The notes: generated by a model from the letters alone, not told the origin. A stretch of DNA of 64,000 nt from Larix kaempferi (GCA_027924585.1 BSBM01000602.1:9795501-9859500), one strand, 5' to 3'; shown: positions 1 to 12,559, counted from the first letter of the stretch. Translations and numbers: made by a program.

Positions 1-80
1 ACTCCTTTTAATACAAAACCCTATATCCGTTCTTGCTAAAAAAAATGATATGCTAGAAAACTATGCATTGAAGTACATAA

Positions 81-412
81 GACTAGCGTAGATCCATCTT
101 AAACCCGGATCTATCAAGCACCGAGAGGGATCCAATTTCTTAAGGTGTTTTTTTTTAATTTATTTAATTTATACATTCGGGTTTAAGTTTTAAGTTTTTA
201 TTTTATAAACAAAGATCGATTTTTTTATTACTTTTCATAATTTTATTTTATTTTATGAGTCAACATGGATTTTTTTTTTATTATTATTATTAATGGTCGA
301 TGTTACAATATTTTATTTTTATTATTTGGTTATTATTTTGTTACTCGACAAACACTCGACTCACAAGATCTCCCTCACACTGGGCTGTAGAGCGCCTCTT
401 GGCGGAATTAAT
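81..412 (+). repeat. Dispersed repeat H, copy 1
   Basis: The head reads GACTAGCGTAGATCCATCTT and the tail contains GGGCTGTAGAGCGCCTCTT. The same head and tail, separated by a T-rich middle, recur at 19443-19800 and 19998-20313. A related foldback at 52204-52376 shares only the head. It has no coding capacity. The head of copies 2 and 3 is itself a small inverted repeat, so a MITE-like origin is likely. The element class is unproven. Confidence 0.6.
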
Positions 413-1749
413 AAGTACCCCAACATCTACAACCAATTCCATTCAATCCATAGGGCCGATGTATTCTTTGTTGAGAAACTCTCATATAAGCGACTAGGTA
501 AGGTTTTATTCAACATATTTATCACATATTCCATTGTGATATCCTCCCCCAAAACCAACCTTGCCTTCAAGTTTGGCAGCTTACACCTACATCCCTTGCT
601 TTGTATGGATATAGGAGTTTAGTCCCTTTCTCCCCTTCTTTCCTTCAACTAGAACCCTTTTCATGACATGGAAACCACACTAGAAGCCTTTCTCATTCAT
701 TGGAATATTGTTCAAATCACCAATTGATTGGCTTTCACCTCCATTCACATTCAACTCATCGTTAGATGCCCCTTCTAGCAATCGTGTGAAGGAAAACTCC
801 GGAAAACTTTGGAAAACTCAAGACAACTCCCATCGTAGGAGTACCTTCATGTGACTTATGGCATAAAGAGTTACCGTGTCTATTATGCTTGTCTATCATG
901 TCATCTATAGGCCCATTTGATTCACTTAAGGCTAAGCATGTCCTAGTGACAAAGCCTTTGATGCCTACACATGTTGGTAAATATCCATCATTTTTCAAAG
1001 AAAACTTAAGCTTTTCCTTTAAACTAAACACTCAAGTGCCCTCTACCACCCCTTGATACCCATACATAAGAACTTCATCTTCCATAAGTTCCTTGAGATC
1101 TCTATTAACAAAGATTGAGAACCCTTTTGATGGATCTTGCAAATAGTCACCATATACTTCAACAATCCTAAACTGCAAAACCTCAAACCTCCACTAATTT
1201 GTTTCTTCCATCTTTCTCTTCCCTCCCATTAGTCTACGATATATATAATCATGTTGACACATCACATGAAACATATTCATCCCTAATTGTACTATCTATG
1301 CTATTTATCCCTCAATTAATTTACACGATTTGTTAAATAAACATCCACTAGTGAAGCCTTTAACTAAAAATCATTCCCACTAAAAGTATTGTGATATTAC
1401 ATCAAATAATATCATCTAAAAGGTGTGTTGTGTAAGTACATATATCATCTAAAAGGTGTGTTGTGTAAGTACATATTAAAGTATGTGTGTTGTATTAAAT
1501 TTTATTATGATTAATTTAGTTTGTTAATTAAAAATAAAAAATTATAAGTTGTTTATATTATAGGACAAATTTATTAATTGGTTTTGGAGTAAGATTTGAA
1601 ATTATTTTCAATGGGGATAAAAATTCATTTTTTTAGATGTAAGGGAATAAGTAATGACTCTAAGATCCATAATTAGTATATGGGAAGAGTGGAAATCTAT
1701 CCCTACTTATTTTAAGTGGTGTAATTTGCTTTAAATAAAAGTGATAAGT
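413..1749. other. Unassigned AT-rich intergenic DNA
   Basis: No gene was recognised. Short open frames (for example 762-1031 on the minus strand) have no familiar motif and look like chance or relic sequence. A 33-bp tandem duplication lies at 1409-1474. The segment 1430-1530 resembles 6864-7090 on the other side of the LINE. Confidence 0.5.
1409..1474. repeat. 33-bp tandem duplication
   Basis: Two adjacent, near-identical units each contain ATCATCTAAAAGGTGTGTTG and are followed by TGTAAGTACATA. The sequence shows two copies only. Confidence 0.85.
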
Positions 1750-1761
1750 TAATCCACATTT

Positions 1762-2355
1762 ATGGTGGGGCAGGAAGAACCCACTCCGACTCAGGTGGCA
1801 GGCGAAAGGATTCAGAATTCGATAGTTTGTCTGTCCCCTGGTCTTGGGGTTCACTGTACTTTTTTGGATGATCAGCGGGAAGTTGAAGTACAACCCTGTG
1901 TGGTCTCAGAAGGGACAGAACGCCTTCAAGGTTGCAGTTCGCCTGAGTAGACCACTGGTTTTCAAGGTAAGTTGGCTAACTTGAAACCCTTGAATATATT
2001 AAACGATTTTCAGGATTTACAGTTTTTGGAGTGCTCTAGCCTTATTGTTGATGTAGGGTTGATGGGCCTGGGATCTCGGGGATCCCTTCGGAAACATAAA
2101 AGTATTATAAGGGGCAGGGCATTTGTTGCTCCATTGTCTGTTATGTCCCTAGGAAGCCCTCAAGCAAATTGGGATCATATAAACCCTTATGGGATGCGTT
2201 CTAAAGGTGGGGTTGGAAACCTTAGGTCGACCGGTGGGAATGGGGATTTTCTTGACCACAGGAAGGTTTTGGGGGAGGACGTAGGTCTGCTGTCTCTGGT
2301 TCAAAATTATTCTAAGGCGCTTAGAGTTATGCCTTCCTCTAAGGCCATACCATGA
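1762..2355 (+). pseudogene. LINE ORF1 (gag-like) remnant
   Basis: Two short open stretches (1762-1950 and 1972-2355) in different frames sit directly before the endonuclease start, where ORF1 of a plant L1 ends. The peptide is Gly/Ser-rich and has no zinc knuckle that I can see. Assignment rests mainly on position. It is broken by stops and a frame change. Confidence 0.45.
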
Positions 2356-3614
2356 AGCTGTTGTCCTTTAATTGACATGGGTTAGCCAGCAACCCGAAAC
2401 AGTTGGCTTTAGCTAGGATATTGGAAGTTAATGAACCAGACATCTTTGTAATTCAAGAAACCATGTGTAATGGCTGCGGGTTGGTAGCTCGTCTTAAAAA
2501 TCTACTGCCAGGTTGGGAATTCACTTGGGCAGACGGGTAGGGACTTTCTAGTGGCCTGCTCATCGGTTAGAAGGATTCGGTAAGCTTGGTTAACTGCTTT
2601 GTGTTCAAGTCAGGGATAGGGACAACCTTCTCCAATCAGGATTTAGGTTTGGTTTTCAATCTTCTTAATGTTTATGGGTCGTATAACGACAAGAAATAGT
2701 TATGGGGCAACTTAATGGGGAAATATTTCCTCCTGGACTTACCCTTTATCATTGCTGGCGAACTAAACTTTACTCTTCATTGGGACGAGCTCTGGGGCAG
2801 TGGCACGAGGCCTGATCCACTTCAAAAAAAAATTCTCAACAGCCTCGAGGCAAAGGATGTCATTGATATCGAACTAGTTGAAGTGCTACCTACTTGGTTT
2901 AATAAGCGGGCAGGTCCGGCTGTTGTGGCTAAACGCTTGGATCACTTCCTTTTTGTAGGTGATCTACTACGTAAAGTTGAACGGGCCAGATCATGGAGAA
3001 TTTTGGGAGGGGTTTCTGATCACCTGCCGATCATGTGCTCGTTGGAAAAGGGAGAAAAAAGACTGGGAACACCGTTTAAGTTTAACCCTAACTGGCTCCT
3101 TTGTGAAGATTTTAAACAGCTGATAAGACTTAATTGGCGGGCTTTCAATGACTCTTATCATAATCAGTGTGATTCTCAGTTTGTAGCAAACCTGAAAGCT
3201 TTGAAGAGCTTTGCAGTGACTTGGTCTGGAGCTCATAGGAAGAATCAAGATGCAAGACTAAAAGGACTGGAGATACAGATAATGAACCTTTATGATAAGA
3301 GTGATGGGGTCCTGAGCGGGGGGGACTTACAGAGTTTGGATAAGCTGGAGGAAAGGAGGAACTTTGTTTTATGGGATAGGGATGTTGAGGTCAGGATGAA
3401 GAGCCGAGTTGTATGGTTGACCTTAGGGGATGAGAATACGACGTTCTTTCACAAGATGGTGAGCCATCGGAAGAGGGTCAATACCATATGGGATTTGAAA
3501 CAAGAATCGGGGGAGACTATTAGTGGCTTCAACAATCTGGCTCGGGAAGGGGTTGGGTACTTTCAAGAGCTCTTTACAGAACCAACGGGGGATAACTTGG
3601 CAGACATAGTTTAG
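2353..3614 (+). pseudogene. LINE ORF2, endonuclease segment (broken)
   Basis: The frame opens with MKLLSFN, a stop, then HGLASNPKQL. It continues through VIQETM, the E of the AP-endonuclease catalytic motif. FIIAGELN follows at 2749-2772, where the family has a GDFN-type motif, so the Asp is Glu here. Near 3018, SDHLPIMC is the conserved C-terminal SDH motif. The open stretch 2715-3614 then runs into the linker before the RT. At least four stops interrupt the upstream half. Nicking activity is not expected. Confidence 0.75.
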
Positions 3615-5933
3615 GTTGCATCAAAATTCAATCGATGGGTCTCGGTTGAGGATAGTGAAAGGTTAGATGCTCCTGTTACGAAGGAAGAACTCCTGGATTC
3701 TATTAATCTGTAAAAAAAAGAGAGGGGCCCGGGATCGGATGGATGGACATCCGATTTATTTCAGGATTTCTTTGATGTCTTGGATGAAGATTTGCTGAGG
3801 GTTGTACAATTGAGCAGAACATATGGTAAGGTCCTACCTAGCATTAACGCCACTTTCCTGGTTCTAATACCAAAGAAGGATGGGCCGGGTTCTTTTGGGG
3901 ACTTTCGGCCTATTTCCTTGTGCAATGCTCTTTACAAATTGATATCCAAGGTGATAGCAAGTCGGCTCAAATCTATCCTGGCTTCTAACATTACACCTGA
4001 ACAGTTCAAGTTCCTCCCGAACCGAAGCATTCATGAAGCCATTGGGAGCGCACAGGAGTGCCTCCACTAGATAAAAGTGAGGAACCTTTCCGCTAAGGTA
4101 ATGAAGGTCGACCTCTCAAAGGCCTATGATAGAACAAGCTAGCTTTATGTTAGGTTGGTCCTCATACAGACAGGCTTTCCTCTACTTTTTGTAAATTGGA
4201 TATGGAGCTGTATCAGGTCTGTGAATTATGCAGTTCTAATTAACGAAGCTGCCTCTAAGTTTTTCTCCCCTACTAGAGGGATTCGACAGGGCTACCCCCT
4301 GTCACCCTACCTATTTTTTATTGTGATGGATGGGCTCAGTCGACTTCTGAACGAAGCTCTTGCAAATAACCAGATCCAAGGTATAAGTTTCGGTGCAATT
4401 AGTGTTACTCGTATTTTTTTCGTTGACAATGCTTTGTTTTTTCTAGGGGATAATGAGGCTGAACTAAGAACGTTCAAGGATTTGTTCTGGCTCTTTATCT
4501 CCGCGACCGAAATGCTGGTCAACCTCCGGAAATCCGCCTGCTATTTTAACCTTGTATCATAGGAACATCTGGCTTTTGCTCAGGGTATTCTACCTATGGA
4601 GCAGTTCCAAGTGAGTGAGAGTTTCCTGTATTTAGGCTTTCATCTGAAACCTAATATTTATGTTTTGGGGGACTGGAGTTGGCTGATAGCAAAGGTGGAA
4701 AGAAGGATTAACTTCTGGTGCAATCGCTTCTTGTCAAGAGGAGGGAAGGTTGTCTTGATTCAAGGAGTGCTTAATGCAATTCCTGTATATTGGATGATTA
4801 ATGCGAAAATACCTAAAGGAGTTCTTAATGCACCTAGGAAGCTTTTCTTTAGCTTTCTGTGGAAAGGAGGCACGGAAAAAAGCTTACATTGGACATCCTG
4901 GGGATCCATAACAAAGCCTAAGGAGGTGGGCGGGTGGGGACTAAAGGAACATTTCTCTTTTGGCAAAGTTTTGGCAGCCAAATCTGTTTGGCAACTCATC
5001 GTAAAGATAGGCAAGTGGCAAGATATATTAAAATTTAAATACCTGGGGGATAGGTCACTGATGGACTGGATTTAGGACCCTTGCAAGTCAAGTCGAGGGG
5101 GATCCTTGTGCTGGAGGGCGATAGTGGCAGCCTTTCCGGTGATCGAGGATCTTCTGGGTTGGGATGTGGGCGACGGGAGGGAGATACAAATTGGAAAGGA
5201 TGCTATCATGGGGGTTAAGGTTACATAGGAGCTACCTTCGGCTCTTCTCACATACCTGGCAGAAAGGGGTTTTTCATCACTAGCAAAATTAGCTAACAAA
5301 GGAGGAGGGGGATGCTTATTTCAAGCTTGGAAATCAGCGTCAGCCTTGGGGCTTCCTGCACACTGGACAGAGAACAGGAATGGATGGCTCTGGGATCTTT
5401 CAAAAGGTTTTATCATATTGCAGAACCAACCGGACACACTGAAATGGGAGGGGAATGAGGTTGAAGGAGAATATTCGGTAAAAGTTGCTTACAATTTGAT
5501 ATGGGAAAGATGAGCGCAGGAGCGAAGCTGGTGGTGGAAAAAGCTTTGGGGAACTTCTACTCCTCACAAAAGTAAGATTTTGATGTGGCTAGTGTTAAAC
5601 AAGAAGGTACTTACCTGGGACAAGCTACAGTCAAGGAATACTCAAGGCCTAGGAAGGTGTTGTCTGTGTTGTAATGCTGCGGAGGATGTTGAGCATGTCT
5701 TCAATAATTGTATTTGCATACAGAATGTTTGGAAGTCAATATGCACCAACCTCTCTCTTGCGAACCTTGGAGAGGGAGGATCAGTGGAAAGGTCGTTAAA
5801 AAGTTGGTATGAAGTGCAGGGCCTAAAAACCATGCGTTGTATTCCATTTCTAGTGTCATGGTTTACTTGGGTAGCTCTAAATGAATCAATCTTTGAAAAT
5901 CTCTACCGCCCAGAGGTGTATGTCACTACCTAG
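3615..5933 (+). pseudogene. LINE ORF2, reverse transcriptase and post-RT segment (broken)
   Basis: RT motifs are visible in order: FLVLIPKKDGPGSFGDFRPI (3858-3917), then KVIASRLK, then KVDLSKAYDR near 4110, QGYPLSPYLFFIVMDGLSRL at 4288-4347, and FVDNALFF at 4420-4443. The last replaces the catalytic F(A/V)DD box, and its second Asp is now Asn. A post-RT region follows, with a CCLCC...H...C pattern near 5660-5715 (zf-RVT-like). Stops at about 3612, 4068, 4140, 4560, 5073 and 5226 break the frame. It is non-functional. Confidence 0.8.
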
Positions 5934-5939
5934 GTACTG

Positions 5940-6462
5940 TCTACCTACAAGTTCTTTCTGACAGAGGACAAAGTGCACAAGGACATGCTTGTTTCAGAGG
6001 TTTCTGTGGGGGAGAATGAGATCGTCGGATATTTTGATGGGGCATGCTCCAATGGTATCTGCGAACTTGGTGGCATCTTATAGATAAATCAGGAAGCCTC
6101 AATTCTTTTTGCAGCGAATGAAGGTTTTGGTACAAACAACAAGGTCAAGGGGCTAGCACTATACCTACTGTTTCAGGTGGCTTCAAAAGCTAAGGTGAAA
6201 GTCTAAGGATTTTTGGGGATTCGACATCCATATGAACAAGGAAGCACAGGTTCTAAACCTTGGATTGATAAATATTGGAAGGACATTGGCATTAACAACT
6301 TCTACTTTCAACAAAACTTCATTTACTCATGTTTTCAGAGAGCTCAATGAGACATCAGATACTCTATCGAAAAAAGGCCTCCTAGTGGCTGAAGGGAAGG
6401 CTCAGATCACCTCAGTAAGGAATGGAGTTCAGGTCACTAGCTGGAAGAATTTAGAATTCTGA
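5940..6462 (+). pseudogene. LINE ORF2, RNase H domain (broken)
   Basis: YFDGACSNG near 6030 supplies the first catalytic Asp of an RNase H fold. After one frameshift, IFGDST near 6210 supplies the later Asp. NKEAQVLNLGLINIG and FRELNETSDTLSKKGL (6337-6384) match the C-terminal part of plant LINE-type RNase H. Two stops and a frame change inactivate it. Confidence 0.7.
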
Positions 6463-6690
6463 TCAAGTTAAAAGAAGTTATACTTTTTGTATTTTTGGAT
6501 GTTATGGACAGATATTTACTACTTTGTATGCAGTTTACATATGTCTGCTATAGTTGAACAAAGCTACTTTAGCGCTGAGATATTGGGCATAAGCTCTTCA
6601 TTTACATATCGTGCAGTTTTGCACCTGTAGTATGTATTCTCTGGATTTCATTATGAATGAAGACGGGTATGATTTTTCTTCGGAAAAAAA

Positions 6691-7339
6691 CTACTCATAC
6701 TTGTCTCATTGTCCATTAATAATTAGATTATAATAAAATTTGACATCTTAAAAAACTTACTAATAATTTAAAAATTATATCAATAATAAATTATTATTTG
6801 ATTTATCCATCTTTTAATATCAAATAATTTCATTTTAATGTTATGTAGGTACAAATTTACATAGAATGTTGTATTAATTTTTGCCGAGATCGATTTAGTT
6901 TGTTAAATATATGTTAACATTTTTAATAAAATTTGATATATAAATCATATTCACTAGTAAGCTTATGTCGTTTATCCAATTGTCAACTAAGTACTCTAAT
7001 AAAAAGTGTGGTGTTTAATATGTAAGTGTGTTGTTTAAGTACACATTAAAGGATGAAGTGTTTTATTACTTTTAATTGAAATTTATTTAATTTGTGTATT
7101 TTTTAATAATAATAAATTATTTTAAAAGTTAAGACTTAACTACTAAAATGTGATATCTTTTATTTACATGACCATAAACTTTATAGGTTTAAAGAATTGA
7201 CTTCTTAGTTTATGATTTTATTTGAACTTAAAAAAACATATTTTTAAGTACTATTATTATTATTGTTATTATTTTATAGGAATGTATATATTTATATAAA
7301 AAAATAGAGTTGCATTTGAATCGTTCAACATGATAATAT
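6691..7339. repeat. AT-rich LINE 3' flank related to its 5' flank
   Basis: The stretch 6864-7090 contains GTTGTATTAATTTTTG, ATTTAGTTTGTTAA and GTGTGTTGTTTAAGTACA. These resemble 1430-1530 left of the LINE, in the same orientation. It is otherwise AT-rich and noncoding. Confidence 0.5.
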
Positions 7340-8919
7340 AACATATTTTCATGTTGGGTGTCATGCACTGTCATCACATTTTATGTGATGCTCGGCGGAC
7401 ATACACATGGCTTAAGCTGCCTTCCAATTGGAAGCTACCTAGTTCATCGAAATCTTCAAGTTCAATCTAGGTTTATAAATGGAGAGTTATTGCAGAAAGT
7501 TGAAGATCCTTCTCCTCCACATGAAGGTACTACTTGCAGTTGAGTTCACATCAGTTTATGTTCAACACTTCGAATGCCATTATGAAATCTATTGTTTCCC
7601 CCTCTTACCAAGTTCATGGCCCTTGGGTGGATGCTTGAGCTTCAATTAGAAGGAAGAGTATGGACAATCCTTTCTAATTCAATAGTAGTTGACACTGGTT
7701 TCATTTTTTGAAGGACTTGGAGAGACATTGTAGTCCAAGGTTTCGGGAATCCCACTACTCTTTGGGTCGTTCCTCAATTCAGGTGTTGGTGCTTTTCTCT
7801 AGTGTTATCATGGTAAGGGTTAATAGGATAGAGCACAAGCACCTTGGTGGTGTTAATCACTCTCATATGTTGAGGGTGCTTAATGAACATGATAAATCCA
7901 AAGCCAACTTTTTGAGCATGGTCTCCCATGCTGCGTGTCGACATCTCAATAAAATGGAAACTCGGCTTTAGAACAATCTTGACTGCCTTGATTCATAAGA
8001 TCTAATTATAGACTCGAGAAGACTAATGGAGGACCCTGGCTCCACTCGATCGCGGGAGACTCGGTAAGTTAAGACCCTCGTACTCTCCTCTGGTACACAA
8101 AGACTTTGTTGGGTCAAGCTATCATAAAGAGTGTAGATGGTATGCTCTTGGGGGATGGCCAAGGCATTGGTCTTGCAGATAGAGTGGACTGTCTAGAAGG
8201 ATGGTTTCATCGCTTGGCAAAAGCTCATACGGACTTTGATGCTAAACTAAATGTTCTTTACTGCGAGCTTACTGGAAAATTCTTTAGCAAGCCCTCCACC
8301 ACTGCGCTCAATCCTAGTCTCATTTTGTGTTGGTAGTCGAATCCTCAAACGAAGGGTGAGTCCTCTGGCATGAAGGTGGATCGCGGCTCTGCAACTAAGT
8401 TCAAGACTCTTCCCATCAACATCTTTGATGATGATTAGTTATGCTACTGCCACAACCTCAAATTTAGGTCTCCTATTTACCTCTCTGGCACATTTGTTAT
8501 TATGACATGCCTTGGGTGGCTCTATCTTTGGTTTTTATCGGTTCCTTTTAATCAGTATGGTCATTAACCCCGACCTATAAGGGTATATGCTTTTAGTTTT
8601 AAGCTCCCAAAACTCCATAACTTGTTTGGTAATTTTCTTAAGAGGTACTCAAATTGGAATTTAGTCTATAATCTCTAGAGGACTGTCTGGTCAAGCCTTC
8701 CCAGTGGCTGACCAACCTTTGTGACATCTATATTTTTTGATTTTGATTTTAATATAGTTTCAATCCCACTTACATATAGTTATCAAAACACATAAATTTT
8801 AAAAAAAGGTTCTTCCCATTATGGGTCACTATACCACCTCCCACCTTAGACAATTGGGCATCTTCTGATTGATTTTTGGGTGCTTGTTAGACTATAATTT
8901 CTTCCATGTCTTTTTGCAT
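7340..8919. other. Unassigned region with short broken frames
   Basis: Short plus-strand frames (7358-7543, 7708-7971, 8106-8336) have a plausible codon texture but no recognisable domain, and stops separate them. They may be remnants of one decayed element. The function is unknown. Confidence 0.35.
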
Positions 8920-9457
8920 TTATGTTCCATAAATTCTTGTGGAGTGCAAGGGTGGAGAGTATGAATAAGCCATTTCTTTCACTGATTTCTTTCCTTGTTC
9001 TATTTGGTCAACTCTTTTTAGCAAATCCTTGAATTTCTCTTCCATCTCATTCATCCTTAAGCTATTGTTGCTTCCCATGAATTCACTCCTTTGTTTCTTA
9101 AGCTTCATTGTTTCTAGTTGTGCTTCAATTTCCTCCATTTGTTGGTTCAAAATTGCCTTTCCTCCTCATGACCTCATTGCCAATTTCTCCTCCACTCGTC
9201 CAATTTACGCACCAATAGAGCATGGATTCATGTAGATCTTCAAGTTGTTGATCACACCTCCTTATAATCCCCCTCTGCATGTTGGAAATCTTGCAAAATG
9301 AACACCGATCAAGATGTTGATGCTCCATGCTTTCATTTATTTCCTTTCCCCTATTCTCATGGGCTATTTGTTCAATGAATTCTTGAATGTCAAGAACTAG
9401 AAGATTGTATTCCCCCTGAAATATTGCATGAATCCTACTGTCATCTACGCTAAACAA
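8920..9457 (-). pseudogene. Broken coiled-coil ORF, unknown family
   Basis: Two overlapping minus-strand frames (9457-9125, then 9150-8920) look like one ORF split by a frameshift near 9140. The downstream part begins NQQMEEIEAQLETMKLKKQR. It is rich in Glu, Lys, Gln and Leu with heptad-like spacing, so a coiled coil is likely. The upstream part has CSFCKI and RRCDQQ. I recognise no family. A gag-like relic or a decayed host gene are both possible. Confidence 0.35.
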
Positions 9458-12254
9458 GTATTGGGATTCATCCCAGTGATGTAAAGTGTAGAATGATATC
9501 TCTCACATAACACAAACAATCCCACATCTATGTGGTTAGTAAATCCAACATGGTGAGACTTGAAACAATGAGGTACTTCCTTGTGAACTGGAGTGATGTG
9601 AATTAATTGATGGGACAAGATGCCGAGTGTGAGGATGACCTCTTGGTGTCTCTACCGACTACGTACATTGTTGTCATTTCAATATGGCAACAATTAATGA
9701 ACACTAATGCAAGGTGGATTAGAGTGATATACCCACAATTTTTCAATGCCCAGTCCCATATCAAAGTTTGCATAGTGAGTGGGATTGGAGTTTTGACTTC
9801 TTAGAACTTGAAAGAATGAGATAGTGTCAAAATACTTTGCCAAGAGTTGTGTTCTCTGGGAGAGGTGAGAAACCTTTGGGATTTTGGAGAGATACATTTG
9901 ATTAATGACTATTGTTGCGTCCTCGATTACTATGATATTCTTGATTCCACGTCCTTTACTAATAAAAATTCCCTGGTAAAAGGCTAATATATCTACCTAA
10001 TTATTGGTTGCCTCGCCTAACCCACATGCATAGGTCGCGTTTTTATTTACTCCATAAAACAATTATAATCCCCCATACCTACCACCACTCTTTTTTTTAA
10101 CAATAACATATATATTGGTGTATATTACAAAGGGGATGTGGGGAACCCAAACAACCAAAAATTACATAAAAGACATCCAAGTTCTAATCAAAATTTTCTC
10201 TTATGAGATGAAGTAGCATATACAAAATATCAAAATAGATAGTAGTAACTTACAACCATAGGCTATTCTACTAAATCTAAAACTATAATACCTAATAAAT
10301 TGCTCAAGCAACTATAAATTTGTAAAAATCATAAAATCCCAGCAATCAAATTTCTGCCCATAATGGGCCTCCTCCATTTACACGCCATCATGCTCCATTC
10401 CATATCCCTCTTGTATGATTGGCTACTTTGCAAGTGCAATAGTAGTTTGTTGCATAGTCTCTTCATCATCAATCTTTTCCTTCACAGACCTATAGATAAA
10501 ATTGGATGACCCATTGAAGAGTATGACCCTTTGGCAAACCCCAAGATGATATTGTAATGCATCTATGAATCTATGGCAAGCTTTTCATACTTTGAACCTT
10601 GTTCCTTAAGAACTACATCCATCTACTCTTGTTTTTTTTCCTACTTCTCCACAAGGATACTTACGTATTCAATTGATTTTCTCATCCCCTCAACCTAGTT
10701 ATTAATTCTACACAGAATCCCCTCAATCTTAGTAATTCCAACCCCCCTGCTATGCCTAGAGCTAAAGCTAGGGATGTGTCATTGAACAATTTAAGACATA
10801 GATACCCAATCTTATATTACTTCTTAAACCATAATGGATTATGGAGACAAACTAGGTTTCTTGTAGCATGCCCCTCACTGTGGGTAACCCCAAATCATTA
10901 TAATACACAGATATACAAGGACCCAAATTTGGCCTACAAGCAACACACCAAGACAAAGAAAAGGCCTTTGTAGGAAAGAATAATGGCATACCTCTAGTTG
11001 TTCAAAAATCTCAAGATAGTTTTAGCAAAAGAGATTGGGGTATCGAGGATTGATTTCCACACTTGGAGGTCCACTCAATGCCCTAAGGCTCACTGCACCA
11101 CCATATACCCAGAGCAATCCATCGCTCTTCACCACCTTCCACCCTTCTTTGAAACCATAAAATCCCACCTATATAAATGGGTCATTGTGTGAATGGAATA
11201 ATAGTCACCATGCTGCGAATGTAAAAGCAAGGGATGTATGAGTAGAAGACATGAGGGAGAGTAAAATCTCCCTCGCGCCAATCTTTAATGGTGAGTGGAC
11301 TTGCATTCATCGCTGCTCCATGAAACTGTCAAGTGTATCTACTATACCTCACTCCAAAACTATAAAGGATATGGATTTTGGAGTGAGGTATAGTGAACAT
11401 AAAAAATCAATCCATCCGGGAGATCAAGTGGCCTATCATTCTCTCAATCTCAAGGATATTGCTAAGATTATACCCCCCATCCGTTCCCAAGTTTGAGGGA
11501 TTCGTTATTTCGATATATAGAAATTTCCTCGAAATATGAAAATTTCTTGCCCCAAAAAAGGGTTCCCACCATACACAAAATACAAGCCACCACATATAGG
11601 TTGCACAAATGCGATTCAACAACTTCCCCTCCCCAATGTTCACTAAACATTAAAATTTTACTCATTTCCCGACCAAGTGAAACACAAAGAAGGTTGTTGT
11701 TGGGGTTCTTACCTTTCTTTATTGCCTAAGAATTCAAATATACACGATTCAGCTAGAAGCCACTAGTTGTCCCTGCATCCCTATCCTTTAATCAACCCTA
11801 GTATTGCTTGCCAGGGTTATCCCATCGGCACAGGGGAAAAACAAAGGGGCATCCATAAAAGAAACAACACTTGGGAATATACGCAAGTGTATAAGGGAGC
11901 CAAGAACGTGAGGGAGTGCTATGGCTCCCTCAATTGCCATAAATTTGGATTGATCTCTCACATAAACATGGTATTGCCATTTATAAGCCATGTTGTAGAA
12001 ACCTATATTCATTGTATTGCAGTTCATAATATGTTACCTATAGTTCTTCACATAAATAAATTTAGGAAAATCACCTATACTTTCCCCTTTTCCAATTTAA
12101 TAACTTCAGTGACAAACTTATATGCCATCAAAACATTATGCCTTCTTAACATGCAAGAGAGATTTGCTTATTGTACTTGAGGATCCAATTGATCCTTTCA
12201 AATGTTCTTGAAAACTTAAGATTTATAAAATTTAAAATTGTTTTCCACATCATA
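9458..12254. other. Unassigned intergenic DNA upstream of PHS1
   Basis: There are no recognisable genes. Short frames at 10752-10973, 11251-11496 and 11767-12180 lack known motifs and have neighbours in other frames of similar length. The one clear structure is the perfect 19-bp inverted repeat at 11341-11394. Confidence 0.45.
11341..11394. repeat. Perfect 19-bp inverted repeat (hairpin)
   Basis: The left arm ACTATACCTCACTCCAAAA (11341-11359) is the exact reverse complement of 11376-11394. The loop is 16 nt. There is no T-run after the right arm, so this is not a terminator-like structure. Confidence 0.85.
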
Positions 12255-12351
12255 AATATCTCTATTCTTTATATATATTCTTTACTTGCTTCCTTTTCCA
12301 TGAATATCTCTATTCTTTATATATATTCATTACTTACTTTCCTTTTCAATG
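12255..12351. repeat. 48-bp tandem duplication in the PHS1 upstream region
   Basis: Units at 12255-12302 and 12303-12351 share AATATCTCTATTCTTTATAT followed by a pyrimidine-rich stretch. They lie about 390-485 bp before the start codon. Any regulatory role is speculative. Confidence 0.8.
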
Positions 12352-12519
12352 ATATGGAAGTGTGTGACTGTATCTGACTTAATTTAGTACTTGACCAAAT
12401 AAAACGCCGATTCATTAAAAACAAAATGCAGATCTCCATCGTCTCTCAAATCAATGCAAATTTGCCAAATCTTACTATTGATGATATTCTATTAGCAATA
12501 CACAATATTATTATGCGCC

Positions 12520-12527
12520 TACGTGTC
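12520..12527 (+). promoter_or_regulatory. ABRE/G-box-like element
   Basis: TACGTGTC contains the ACGTG core bound by plant bZIP factors. It lies about 215 bp upstream of the PHS1 start codon, at a plausible proximal-promoter distance. A single motif of this length is weak evidence. Confidence 0.35.
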
Positions 12528-12559
12528 CCGCGTGGTAAATAAGTTTACTCTCAGTTAAA

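Larger units (their letters stand above)
1750..6690 (+). mobile_element. Degenerate L1-type LINE with C-terminal RNase H
   Basis: The parts occur in canonical order: an ORF1 remnant (about 1762-2350), an AP-endonuclease region (2353-3060), reverse transcriptase (3660-4560), the post-RT region with a Cys-rich zf-RVT-like segment (5580-5720), and RNase H (6010-6440). The 3' end is A-rich (GGAAAAAAA near 6685). An RNase H domain after the RT is known for a plant L1 subgroup. Many in-frame stops and several frameshifts interrupt ORF2, so the copy is dead. The 5' end looks truncated, because the ORF1 remnant starts inside the reading frame. I could not identify a clean target-site duplication. Confidence 0.85.
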
